Origin: Drosophila pseudoobscura
Lineage: Eukaryota; Arthropoda; Insecta; Diptera; Drosophilidae
DNA length: 64,000 nt
Assembly: GCF_009870125.1 (NCBI RefSeq)
Contig: NC_046679.1
Location: 19,468,001 to 19,532,000, forward strand
Direction of reading: 5' to 3'
Program-made: the position numbers and the translations under genes
Notes under the pieces: model-generated
Told to the model about the DNA's origin: nothing
The model's database searches: none
What the model saw: only the letters and a program-made list of their open reading frames with translations
In this document: in pieces, positions 40,441 through 51,132 of the stretch
Position numbering within the stretch: the stretch's first letter is position 1
How the letters are laid out: each line of letters begins with the position of its first letter

Positions 40441-42796
40441 TATAGTTACATATATTCGTTCTGACTGCTTTTCTTACACTGGCTGCGACACTAATTTTAA
40501 TACTGTTATAGTTACATATATTCGTTCTGACGTTCTATACCTGGACTGCTTTTCTTACACTGGCTGCGACATTAATTTTAATACTGTTATAGTTACATAT
40601 ATTCGTTCTGACGTTATATACCTTGACTGCTTTTCTTACACTGGCTGCGACACTAATTTTAATACTGTTATAGTTACATATATTCGTTCTGACTGCTTTT
40701 CTTACACTGGCTGCGACACTAATTTTAATACTGGTATAGTTACATATATTCGTTCTGACGTTATATACCTTGACTGCTTTTCTAACACTGGGTGCGACAT
40801 TAATTTTAATACTGTTATAGTTACATATATTCGTTCTGACGTTATATACCTTGACTGCTTTTCTAACACTGGGTGCGAAATTAATTTTAATATTGTTATA
40901 GTAACATATATTCGTTCTGACTGCTTTTCTTACACTGGCTGCGACACTAATTTTAATACTGTTATAGTTACATATATTCGTTCTGACGTTATATACCTTG
41001 ACTGCTTTTCTAACACTGGGTGCGAAATTAATTTTAATATTGTTATAGTAACATATATTCGTTCTGACTGCTTTTCTTACACTGGCTGCGACACTAATTT
41101 TAATACTGTTATAGTTACATATATTCGTTCTGACGTTATATACCTTGACTGCTTTTCTAACACTGGGTGCGAAATTAATTTTAATATTGTTATAGTTACA
41201 TATATTCGTTCTGACTGCTTTTCTTACACTGGCTGCGACACTAATTTTAATACTGTTATAGTTACATATATTCGTTCTGACGTTATATACCTTGACTGCT
41301 TTTCTAACACTGGGTGCGAAATTAATTTTAATATTGTTAGAGTTACATATATTCGTTCTGACGTCATATACCTTGACTGCATTTCTAACACTGGGTACGA
41401 AATTAATTTTAATATTGTTATAGTTTCATATATTCGTTCTGACTGCTTTTCTTACACTGGCTGCGACACTAATTTTAATACTGTTATAGTTACATATATT
41501 CGTTCTGACGTTATATACCTTGACTGCTTTTCTAACACTGGGTGCGAAATTAATTTTAATATTGTTATAGTTACATATATTCGTTCTGACGTTATATACC
41601 TTGACTGCTTTTCTAACACTGGGTGCGAAATTAATTTTAATATTGATATAGTTACATATATTCGTTCTGACTGCTTTTCTTACACTGGCTGCGACATTAA
41701 TTTTAATACTGTTATAGTTACATATATTCGTTCTGACGTTATATACATTGACTGCTTTTCTAACACTGGGTGCGAAATTAATTTTAATATTGTTATAGTA
41801 ACATATATTCGTTCTGACTGCTTTTCTTACACTGGCTGCGACACTAATTTTAATACTGTTATAGTTACATATATTCGTTCTGACGTTATATACCTTGACT
41901 GCTTTTCTAACACTGGGTGCGAAATTAATTTTAATATTGTTATAGTTACATATATTCGTTCTGACTGCTTTTCTTACACTGGCTGCGACACTAATTTTAA
42001 TACTGTTATAGTTACATATATTCGTTCTGACGTTATATACCTTGACTGCTTTTCTAACACTGGGTGCGAAATTAATTTTAATATTGTTAGAGTTACATAT
42101 ATTCGTTCTGACGTCATATACCTTGACTGCATTTCTAACACTGGGTACGAAATTAATTTTAATATTGTTATAGTTTCATATATTCGTTCTGACTGCTTTT
42201 CTTACACTGGCTGCGACACTAATTTTAATACTGTTATGGTTACATATATTCGTTCTGACGTTATATACCTTGACTGCTTTTCTAACACTGGGTGCGAAAT
42301 TAATTTTAATATTGTTATAGTTACATATATTCGTTCTGACGTTATATACCTTGACTGCTTTTCTAACACTGGGTGCGAAATTAATTTTAATATTGATATA
42401 GTTACATATATTCGTTCTGACTGCTTTTCTTACACTGGCTGCGACATTAATTTTAATACTGTTATAGTTACATATATTCGTTCTGACGTTATATACATTG
42501 ACTGCTTTTCTAACACTGGGTGCGAAATTAATTTTAATATTGTTGTAGTTACATATATTCGTTCTGACGTTATATACCTTGACTGCTTTTCTAACACTGG
42601 GTGCGAAATTAATTTTAATATTGTTATAGTTACATATATTCGTTCTGACTGCTTTTCTTACACTGGCTGCGACACTAATTTTAATACTGTTATAGTTACA
42701 TATATTCGTTCTGACGTTATATACCTTGACTGCTTTTCTTACAATATAGCTATATATGAAATGGTTAAATTGTCATTATTTTCGGTGGAAAATTGA
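40262..42796 (+). other. 844-codon open frame through the Ago2 remnant and the array
   Basis: The frame starts in shifted Ago2 sequence, crosses the whole array and ends at 42796. It has no recognisable domain. Its openness follows from repeat lengths divisible by three and from unit copying, so it is listed as a frame, not as a gene. Confidence 0.4.
40430..42742 (+). repeat. Tandem array of 66-bp and 81-bp units with a 750-bp higher-order period
   Basis: About 31 units alternate between a 66-bp form (GACTGCTTTTCTTACACTGG...) and an 81-bp form that adds GACGTTATATACCTT. A ten-unit block (four short, six long, 750 bp) is repeated once: marker variants at 41340 and 42090, and at 41741 and 42491, are 750 bp apart. 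Because both unit lengths are multiples of three, a single frame stays open through the array; translated units read DCFSYTGCDTNFNTVIVTYI or the longer SDVIYLDCFSNTGCEINFNI. Confidence 0.95.
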
Positions 42797-43299
42797 AAAA
42801 CCTAGTTGGCTTATAATAGGTTAATCGTTCTTCGTCAAGGATGTGAAACCATATTGCTAAATTTTGATGTTCCGTCTAATATTATTAGCTATATAGAACA
42901 TTTAGCCATGCCCACATAATTTTATCCGACCAGTGAATCCATTGTCTACTAGACTTAGCTAGATTTGCTGCTATCTCGCTCTCACAACATGCATTATCCA
43001 TGTAATATTATCTCTGTCTCTCAGCGGTTACTGGAACTAGTTGGCTGGTTTCGATAGTAGCACATTTTGAATTCGATAACTCAGACCGATTCTAACTAAA
43101 GAACGCTAGATGGCGCCACACATTTATGAGCACGTGTTGCAACAAAAATGCGCACAGGTGGCGAGTTTAATGATAAAATTCTATATTTAATGTAAATTGT
43201 ATGACTTAATATATCGCTCAATTTGTTACTCTTTCCGTACTGTGAATTTTTAGTACAATATCATTTTTACTATTCATTATACGGCCCAATTTTGATTGA
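42743..43299. other. Spacer between the array and the first hexokinase gene
   Basis: No coding sequence. It holds the 3' UTR of the minus-strand hexokinase gene and AT-rich DNA. Confidence 0.5.
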
Positions 43300-44670
43300 C
43301 TACTTGGAGGCTTGGTTCTGCACAGCGGTGGCTGCAATTAAGGCCGCACCCTTGCCTGACCCATCGTCGGACTCCAGGAGCTCAAATTTGATGCCAGGCC
43401 TCAACAACTTGGTCATGTGGAACATCAACAAATCGTGATACCGGGGATGAAAGCGATACACACTCCCATCAATGCCCACGGACACGTCGTTGATGTTCAT
43501 CTTATTGATAAGGGTGACCAGGCCGCAGGAGCAGAGCTTTGCTGAGCGCGAAGAGACCGCCTCGCAGATGTACCGCAAATGTAGCTTGTCCCTCACGTGG
43601 TTGCCGACGAGTCCCAGCTGATTGATGACCTTGCTGCAGTTACGAAAGTCGCCCGGGCTATCGCTCTCAATGTCTGAGAGGTAGCTGGTTTGGAAATTCC
43701 ACTGCGTCTGAATTTTCTCAGACCTTTCACCGGCAAAGATCAGCCCCTTAGCCATGAGGTCCACCAGTACCAGACGCACCAGCTCGCCCATGTACATGCC
43801 AGAGATGCACTTCTCGAAGGTCTGCTTGCCGGGATTGGGCGTCACCTTGTCCACAATGCGGTCGTAGGGGGTGCGGACAAAATCCAGCACGCCGTTGTCC
43901 CCGAAGGCTCCCCACTCAGCGTTGATGATCATGTGCGGCTTGGGACTGGTCTGGTAGTTCTCGAAGCATTCCGCATTCACTGTCTTTTCAACGTAGCAGG
44001 CATTGGAGCCGGTGCCGACGATGAGGCCTATGCGGCAGTTGCGTGACGTGAAGGCACAGGACATGAGGGTGCCGACGGTGTCGTTGAGGATAGCTACTAT
44101 GTTGATCTTGAGGTCACCACGCCGCTCAATGGCCTCCTGAAGCAGGGCAACCACATTCTTGCCCACAACTCCCTCACAGCTAAAGCCCTTGGTCCAGGTG
44201 ACCAGAATGCCCTTGGTCAGGCCCTGTTGCTGCAGGGGGAACGAGAAGGTGAAGCCCAGGGGAATGGCTTCCCCCTGGAGGCGTTGCTCCTTGCAGAAAT
44301 CGGCCAGGCAGTTGGCAATGAAGTCGAACAGATCCTTGCCGGGGCCCGATAGCATGCTACTTGCAATGACAAAGCTTTTCGAGACGATGTCGATATCCGT
44401 GTTACTCTTCAGGTCGACCAGGAGCACACGGAAGTTGGAGCCTCCCAGATCGAGAGCCAGGTACTTGCCGCGCTCCTTTCCCGTAGGCAGGTCCTGCACG
44501 TAGCTGACGAAGCACTTGATGACCGCCCGCGGATGGGTGTCCCTGGCCAGGCCCATCTTGATCTCCTTGGTCATGCGTTCGACCACCTCGGTCATCTGGG
44601 CCTGGGTCAGCATGAAGCCCGCCACCGCGGCCTCCACCTCTGGGGCAATGGTTGTGGGTACCACCGACAT
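43300..44670 (-). CDS. Hex-t2: Hexokinase, catalytically complete (testis-type pair member)
   Basis: This intronless gene encodes 456 residues from the ATG at 44670. It phosphorylates glucose/hexoses with ATP at the entry to glycolysis. The signatures are intact: phosphate-1 loop [16 protein letters not shown], sugar site [13 protein letters not shown] with TKGF, catalytic [10 protein letters not shown] (Asp base), phosphate-2 [25 protein letters not shown], and the adenosine region [12 protein letters not shown]. It lies head to head with a second, diverged hexokinase 767 bp away. In D. melanogaster the testis hexokinases Hex-t1 and Hex-t2 form such a pair; which member this is, I infer only from its conservation. 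Confidence 0.9.
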   Translation of the reverse strand: MSVVPTTIAPEVEAAVAGFMLTQAQMTEVVERMTKEIKMGLARDTHPRAVIKCFVSYVQDLPTGKERGKYLALDLGGSNFRVLLVDLKSNTDIDIVSKSFVIASSMLSGPGKDLFDFIANCLADFCKEQRLQGEAIPLGFTFSFPLQQQGLTKGILVTWTKGFSCEGVVGKNVVALLQEAIERRGDLKINIVAILNDTVGTLMSCAFTSRNCRIGLIVGTGSNACYVEKTVNAECFENYQTSPKPHMIINAEWGAFGDNGVLDFVRTPYDRIVDKVTPNPGKQTFEKCISGMYMGELVRLVLVDLMAKGLIFAGERSEKIQTQWNFQTSYLSDIESDSPGDFRNCSKVINQLGLVGNHVRDKLHLRYICEAVSSRSAKLCSCGLVTLINKMNINDVSVGIDGSVYRFHPRYHDLLMFHMTKLLRPGIKFELLESDDGSGKGAALIAATAVQNQASK

Positions 44671-45437
44671 TTTACCGCCCAAGAAATAATACTTCAAAAT
44701 TAACTAAAAATTTAGTTCAAATGCCAAATGGAGCAAAAGGGGAAATTTTACAACTGTCTCGTCCTGCGAGTAATTTCGAAAGTGTGGAAGTAAAAATAAG
44801 TGGAATTCTGATTTTAGATAGAGGATTGCTGGGATGATTGCTGGTTGATTTTGAGGTTTCATTGGTTTACTTGATGAGCGAAAATGAACATTGCCCGTTG
44901 CACTATTCTTATTGCTGTTAAGTGATACTCGAATGGGAAGGTAAGGCAAAGACCATTCAGAAGCTATCTTGAATAAGCTAATCGTCAAGTATCATATTTT
45001 TACTCTTCGTTAATCAGTCTCCTCTATAGATGAGCGCGGGTCTTTTAGGCCGATGGATCGGTGATATTTAATGGTAGGAAGAGTCAAGTTGAGATAGCTT
45101 TGTAGCACCTGTGGTTCTACACCCTCTGCCCCGGTGGCAGAGCAGAGACTTTGCTCATTTTCTATAGATTCTGAGGACCGACTCTGCTTCGAACTTACGA
45201 AACCGATTACAAACAGCCCAATAGCGAATTTAAGTACCAGTACCCCGCGCACACGTACGAGTAGTAAGCAAAGTACGTATATATCTGTGGAGTCGAAGTT
45301 TAGATCGAGAAAAAATATTTAACCTTTAAAAAAGAAGAGAACAAAGTACTCCTTTCCTTTTATTGCTATAAAGTTACAAAACCCATTCCATTTGGGTAAC
45401 TCTCAAAATACTTAGCTCGATTCAAAACCCTATTAAA
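44671..45437. promoter_or_regulatory. Shared bidirectional upstream region of the two hexokinase genes
   Basis: The two start codons face away from each other across 767 bp, so promoters for both must lie here. I see no clear TATA box. An open frame on the minus strand (45010-45252) with a hydrophobic start lacks an ATG and was not accepted as a gene. Confidence 0.5.
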
Positions 45438-46838
45438 ATGGCCGGCCCTATATTTAAGCCAGAGGTGGACTTTCCAGAGGTTTACAAGCTATGCCAGATG
45501 TTTGTGCCCAGCGAGAATGATCTGGTAAAGGTAAGGGACACCATGAATCGCGAGATGACGGCCGGGTTGAGCAAGGAGGGCCACGATCGCTCCTCTGTGC
45601 CGTGCTACTTAAGCTACGTGCAGGACCTGCCATCGGGACGTGAGCGTGGCCGCTTCCTGGCCTTGGAGATGATGCCCACCAACTGCCGGATCATGCTGGT
45701 GAGATTCAGCAGCGAGAAGGACGTGTACATGAGCTCCAAGTGCGTGATCATACCACACTCTATAGCTGCAGCCAAGGGCACAGAACTTTTCAACTTTCTG
45801 GCCTCCAACATAGCGACTTTCGTGAAGGACAAGAAGGTCGAAAAGGAGAACCTACCGATGGGCATTGCCTTTGCTTTTTCGCTGAATAAGCTGGCCCTGG
45901 ACGTGGGAATACTGATCGCTTGGACGAAGGAGTTCGGGGCCACGGGAGCCATCGGCAAGGATGTGGTCCAGCTGTTGCGCGACGCCTTGGCCAAGTTCCC
46001 CGAGATAATGGTCAACATCTTGGGCATTATCAATGTAGCCATAGGATCCCTCCTGGCGCTCTGCTGGACGCAGCCGGATACGCGGATCGGCCTAAACATG
46101 GGCAACATCACCAACTCCTGCTACGTGGAGGAAGTCGATAACTGCCACATGTACACGGGCACTAATAACAAGAGCATAATGATCGTCAACACTGACTGGG
46201 CCCACTTTGGGGATGGCGGTCAGCTCGACTTTATACGAAACGAATTCGACAAGACACTGGACGAGTCATCCACGAATCCCGGCCATCGCATCTACGAAAA
46301 GTTCAGCGGTGCCCTCTTCATAAGCGAGCTCGTTCGTATGGTCATAGTGCGTCTGATGCGGAATGGGACCATCTTCGAAGGGCAGACGCTCGATTTAATC
46401 AGCAACCAGTGGAGGATGGATATGTCCTCAGTCTTCGATCTCGACTCGGATCCGCCTGGCGTCTACACTAAAGCCCAGGAGGTAATGGAGAAATACCGCA
46501 TTCGCCACTGCAAGGAGCGCGACCTGGCCGCCGTGCGCTACATCAGCAACATTATCCTCAGCCGTGCGGCCATGATGCTCTCCTCGGGCGTCGCCTGTCT
46601 GATCAACCGCATGAAGATCGCCCAAATCTCCATTTCCGTTGACGGCGGCATCTACCGCCTTAACCAAACATTCCAAACGGTGATCAACAAGTACACTCTC
46701 CAACTCACCGACCCCCGCTACAAATTCGAATACGTCGTCAACCAGGACAGCTGCGGAGTGGGGGCCGCCATCATGGCCGGCTTGGCCCACGCCGATAAGT
46801 ACCGCGGCGAATCAAAGATATTTGAATTGGATTTCTAA
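45438..46838 (+). CDS. Hex-t1: Hexokinase-like protein with lost catalytic motifs (pseudoenzyme)
   Basis: This intronless gene is uninterrupted for 466 residues from the ATG at 45438. It aligns end to end with its neighbour, but the active site is gone. The phosphate-1 loop DLGGSNFR has become EMMPTNCR. The catalytic LNDTVGT has become INVAIGS, so the Asp base is replaced by Val. The phosphate-2 loop VGTGSNACY has become MGNITNSCY, and the sugar-site FTFSFP has become IAFAFS. Structural parts remain (SYVQDLPSGRERGRFLALEM, DWAHFGDGGQLDFIRNEFD, ISVDGGIYRL, CGVGAAIMAG). Long open length with motif loss suggests selection for a non-catalytic role, perhaps in testis. The symbol follows the D. melanogaster pair and is tentative. 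Confidence 0.85.
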   Translation: MAGPIFKPEVDFPEVYKLCQMFVPSENDLVKVRDTMNREMTAGLSKEGHDRSSVPCYLSYVQDLPSGRERGRFLALEMMPTNCRIMLVRFSSEKDVYMSSKCVIIPHSIAAAKGTELFNFLASNIATFVKDKKVEKENLPMGIAFAFSLNKLALDVGILIAWTKEFGATGAIGKDVVQLLRDALAKFPEIMVNILGIINVAIGSLLALCWTQPDTRIGLNMGNITNSCYVEEVDNCHMYTGTNNKSIMIVNTDWAHFGDGGQLDFIRNEFDKTLDESSTNPGHRIYEKFSGALFISELVRMVIVRLMRNGTIFEGQTLDLISNQWRMDMSSVFDLDSDPPGVYTKAQEVMEKYRIRHCKERDLAAVRYISNIILSRAAMMLSSGVACLINRMKIAQISISVDGGIYRLNQTFQTVINKYTLQLTDPRYKFEYVVNQDSCGVGAAIMAGLAHADKYRGESKIFELDF

Positions 46839-47775
46839 GCTAAATAATTACTACTCGTAATTGTTTATACTTAATTGCTGTGTGAATTTTACCGTTTATT
46901 GTACTCTATGGAACATATCAAATATTTGCTGTTGGACTCGCTGTGTGTTTTATTGTCGACAGCATTTAATTGCTGACAGGAAATTAAATTATGCATACAA
47001 CAATTATGCGATGGTGGATTCATTTTAGTAAATGGGAAGATAATAACAGAAGCACCAGGAACACATGCCATTTCATATGGGCGCACGGGTTACTAGTATT
47101 CCCATTCTCCTTCGGGAGATCCTTCGCCTTGGACCTCGGTTTCGTATGTTCCAGGCAGAGGAGGTCCCCAGAATCCAACAACAACATACACAGTGTTGTG
47201 TTGAGAGCACAGCAAGATCTTGGATCATAATCTCATGTGTAGTCTCTCTGAAATTACCTGCAACTTTAACGGTTTCGATCTTATATAGTTATTATATAGA
47301 TATATCTAGGAAAAATCCAATCCAATCATAATAAAAGGCAATTGATTTCGTTGAGCTTTTGTCATGGGACAACACTTGGTGCTTTATTTACATACACGAT
47401 AACGAGAAATGCTTCACAAAGAGAGAAATGCTTCTTGGTTCATTAAATTTAGTGGTCGAACGATCGGTGTGGTATGGTATGGTATGGTATGGTATGGTAT
47501 GGTGCGGTCATGTATAGATAGATGTGTGGGCCTGTCTGTTCGCCCTATCTATAGGGCATACAATATGTGCAGATCTTTCTATCTAGCTGTTCTTGTTGTG
47601 TTTAACTTAAGGCTGCTTTTCTATGACACAATGAATTCCGCGCCGCATGATCGCATGGCTAAATGGCTAACAGTGAAATCACTTTAACAACTAGGTTTAG
47701 GCTTAAAACGAGAGTGTAACAGGAGCCCCACCGAGTGACAGTACGAGGCGGCACTTAACACGGATCCGGGCCGCG
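46839..47775. other. Convergent 3' region of the hexokinase-like and delilah genes
   Basis: No gene is seen. TTTATT at 47383-47388 is a candidate delilah polyadenylation signal (AATAAA on the minus strand), about 390 bp past its stop. A (GGTAT)n run lies at 47471-47503. Confidence 0.45.
47471..47503. repeat. (GGTAT)n short tandem repeat
   Basis: Six to seven copies of a 5-bp unit in the presumed delilah 3' UTR. Confidence 0.9.
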
Positions 47776-49023
47776 TCACGTGAGAAACATGTCGGAGAAG
47801 TCGCCGGGCAACAAATCCCCGAAGGGATAGCAGCCGTCCAGCGTGGCCAGGGAACTGATGCAGGCCGACGGCTGTTGGTCGCTGGCAAAGTCGAATGAGT
47901 CCGTGGAGCGATCTGCATCCAGCAGACGTAGGCTGAGCTCCACATCCGGCTTATCCAGGCAGCCGGGCATGGGCATGTCACCACGACACGGAAGAATGGA
48001 CTCTCCGTTGGTTAGAAGACTCTCATAGCTGGGACTCAGACAGTGCAGGGACTCACCATCAGACTCCAGGAGCAGGGTGTCCAGGTCGCTGAGTCCCTGC
48101 AGACCCATTAGGTTCCCATCGGGCTCCAGTCCGGGACTGCTGTTACTGCGGTGACTGCTGCTGCGGTGGCTGATGTTGGAGGCGGAGGACGAGAGTGAGG
48201 CGTAGGCAGAGCTGGGCGAGCAGGCAGCGCCGGCACTGGATCCCGGCGAGCCTATCGACGAGGCGGCATAGCAGGACTCCCCCGAACTGCCGGAAGCACA
48301 CATCGGAGTCGTTGTCATCGTCTGTGTGGGCGTGGGATGTTTTTCCTTGGCCTGCTTCTGTGTCTGGCGTTTGCTGGCGGCCGTGGACTTTTTGCTGCCA
48401 GCAGATCCCGCCTTGGACTTGGCTGGTTTCTTAGCCGCTGGTACTGGCATCTCCACTTCCAGCTCTGGCTCGGAATCCACGGTGACCAGGGCCTCACGAT
48501 TGGCGCTCTCTTCCAGACACTCACCAATGAACTCGCTCTCGTAGCTGGGATCCTCGATGGCGTCGCTCAACATCTTTATATACTTCATGGCCAGGCGCAG
48601 GGTGGTGATCTTGGTCAGCTTCTCACTGGCATTAGCCGCAACCTCCCCGGTTATGGCCTGCGGTACGCTGTGCCGCAGCGTCTCGAAAGCCGTGTTGATC
48701 TCCCGCATCCGTGTCCGCTCGCGAGCATTGGCCGTCTTCCGGCGGTACTTGCTCAGGGGCGGTGCTTTCGTCTTGGCCTTGTTGGTGGAGGAGTTCTTCT
48801 TTGGCCTGCTCGCTGCTGGTTCAAGGCTCTCCAGCTCGAGGTCGAGGTCCGGCAGCTCCTGCTCCGCTTCATCGGACGCACATCGCTTCTGTCGCTTCTG
48901 GCGCAGGGAATACTTCTCACCACGGGCACTGGCCGCCTTCCGCTTGCGGGAATCCTTTTTCGCGGGACTGCTGTCCATGTTTAGGTCGGCGTAGTTATGC
49001 AGCTCGTACGTGTTCGACTTCAT
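47776..49023 (-). CDS. dei: Delilah (taxi) bHLH transcription factor
   Basis: This is a nuclear bHLH factor expressed in muscle attachment (tendon) cells and other sites. One coding exon gives 415 residues from the ATG at 49023. The bHLH (about residues 91-155) reads YRRKTANARERTRMREINTA, then FETLRHSVP, and a second helix KLTKITTLRLAMKYIKMLSD. A Lys/Arg-rich lead precedes it (KKDSRKRKAASARG), and Ser-rich low-complexity sequence follows. The frame continues upstream of the ATG, but CTTTTCAG ends just before it, so the upstream part is an intron and the ATG sits at the first base of the exon. The family identity is strong because delilah's bHLH is distinctive. Confidence 0.93.
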   Translation of the reverse strand: MKSNTYELHNYADLNMDSSPAKKDSRKRKAASARGEKYSLRQKRQKRCASDEAEQELPDLDLELESLEPAASRPKKNSSTNKAKTKAPPLSKYRRKTANARERTRMREINTAFETLRHSVPQAITGEVAANASEKLTKITTLRLAMKYIKMLSDAIEDPSYESEFIGECLEESANREALVTVDSEPELEVEMPVPAAKKPAKSKAGSAGSKKSTAASKRQTQKQAKEKHPTPTQTMTTTPMCASGSSGESCYAASSIGSPGSSAGAACSPSSAYASLSSSASNISHRSSSHRSNSSPGLEPDGNLMGLQGLSDLDTLLLESDGESLHCLSPSYESLLTNGESILPCRGDMPMPGCLDKPDVELSLRLLDADRSTDSFDFASDQQPSACISSLATLDGCYPFGDLLPGDFSDMFLT

Positions 49024-50109
49024 CTGAAAAGTGGAAATGAAGAGAACAGACGTTAGTTCAGAGTTTGGCTCAACCCATTCCATCCCCCAGCGGCAATCAG
49101 CCAGGGCAATTAACAATTTTGTTTTAAATTGTCTCCCCAAAGAAGCCAAAAAAAGAACAGACCAAAGAAGAGCATAGAAGATAGAGCTTGGGCATGGGCA
49201 TGGGCATATGTGGGTCTCGGAGATGGATGTGCCCAATGGAGCGTAACGAAATTCGTGGCGGAACCCACCACCCGCGGTAACTTCCGTAAACGGCTCTCAA
49301 AAATTGGCTTCAATGAACTGAAGTCGATTCTTGTGACTTTTGAGTAGTGTGTGCTTCCGCCGTAAAACATAAAACCCACTGAAGCCGAAAAAACGCATCT
49401 AGACAAAAAACCCATAAATACAATTTATTTCTTCTGCCTCCACTTTTGAGAATTCGAATCTCGCAATGGAACACACAAAAATCAAACTAAAATTGATCTC
49501 ATTGATCATCGTATTGCGCAATTAATGGGGCCGCTGTTCTTTAACCAAGTACTCCGCAATATGATGACATCCAAAATGAAAGACCAGATTCAATAGAATG
49601 TTGTTTAGGCAGGTTTGCTCCATCAGGATTATCTTGGGGACTATCTAGCTTTAAGATTAGCGGTATATAAGCACATTTTACTGAAACTTTCCACCAAAAA
49701 ATCTAAAAAACAAAAAAAAAAATATAAGAGCAGTTGTAAGTGGATTGTTTCCATAGAAACGACACAAAATACACGACTGAGGGGCGCTGCTGCATGACGC
49801 GGTCGCATACATGCAGGAATGTTAAATGTTAGACTAGTACTAGTTACGATAGAGGTATGCTTAATCGTTTAGGAATAGGAAATTAGTTAGATGTAAATAT
49901 AGAGAGGGAATGGTGAAGGGAATTATAATCCGACCATAAGACTCTAAACGGTTCCTGCAAGGAGTAATTTGATCTACGAAGTGGAAGGGATAACGGTATA
50001 CAATTTTTTGAGAGTATATATATTTGTGGTGTTAGAAACGGATGTATTAGCTGTTCAAAGACTGATTATGATGACGCTTAAAAACTTCATGGATACCCAG
50101 AGATTATAT

Positions 50110-50206
50110 TTCTCCCCCAGGGGATAGTATATTTCCCCCCAGGGGATAATGTATTTCCCCCCAGGGGATAATGTATTTCCCCCCAGGGGGTATACTATTC
50201 CCCCGA
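50110..50206. repeat. About 22-bp unit repeated four times (CCCCAGGGGATAATGTATTT)
   Basis: Copies start near 50120, 50141, 50163 and 50185. Each holds the palindrome CCCCAGGGG or a close form. Confidence 0.9.
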
Positions 50207-51103
50207 TTCATGTCATGAGTATCATCCCGAAATTGGTATACACCCCATGGCCAAGGGCAGCTGGGGTTTCCCTCTATGTACTCTATTACAATGTTGACGA
50301 ACGTTTTGAGAAAGTTTTCAGTGTGTCTGTGTGTGTGGTAGGGAAAAAGTTCAGTTTATGGTTTCCCTTTGTTTCTTTGCGGTAGGTCAACTATACCAAA
50401 AATATTTTCCAGCGCTTTTCACTCACTTTTCCTCTAGGAGAGTCTCTAGGGAATGTATACGCGAGTTGTTTGTGGTTTCTGTGGTGGCTGCAATGGAGAG
50501 GATACATGAGGGGAAATGCAACAAGACAAAACAGTAACAGTTAATGAATGCATTTTAATGCAAGAATTAAGTTACATGAGAATGTAACACGAAGCCAACA
50601 CAACGTCATCACAACAGTCACAACACGAACAGTAACAACAACATTTCCACCTCCCATACAGAATGATTGAAATGTTTTCTGCACCGATGCTAACGCCCTT
50701 GCATTGTGCCTTGGCCTCATAACATCGCAAACGGCCCCCGGGTCTCGCATGCAGAGGTGTAAACCTGAGCAGATATACAGATTGATTGCAGTCTAAGTTG
50801 ATCTAAGGAGAGCAGGCGATCGCAGTCACTCTACGACTCCACGTTGTTGGTCTGTCTATCTGTCTGTCAGGCTTCACTTAAATGGTCAATTTAGTGCAGA
50901 TTGTCCAAAATTGGCTATAGACGATTCTTGTTGCTTGTAGGCCCGGCCCGGCCCGTACAGGCCTGGCCTGGCCTGGTTGACACTTGCTGCATAGCTGTGA
51001 CCATTCAAAGATGTTGGTCTTGGCTTGGCCTAAACAAGTTATGGGGCGTTTTTGCTTTGCGCGCTCTCGCTGTTGCACTTTTCTTCATTCACCGTTAACG
51101 TGT

Positions 51104-51132
51104 GTGCCTCACAGTGCCTCACAGTGCCTCAC
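51104..51132. repeat. 10-bp unit (GTGCCTCACA) repeated three times
   Basis: Three consecutive perfect or near-perfect copies. Confidence 0.9.

Noticed and set aside
45010-45252. 80-codon minus-strand frame with a signal-like start (VLVLKFAIGLFVIGFVSS) between the hexokinase genes
   Set aside because: It begins with GTG and has no in-frame ATG before an upstream stop. It lies in the shared promoter region and no splice site clearly leads into it.
47776-49236. Longer delilah start upstream of 49023
   Set aside because: The frame upstream lacks an ATG start, and CTTTTCAG directly before the ATG at 49023 marks it as intron.
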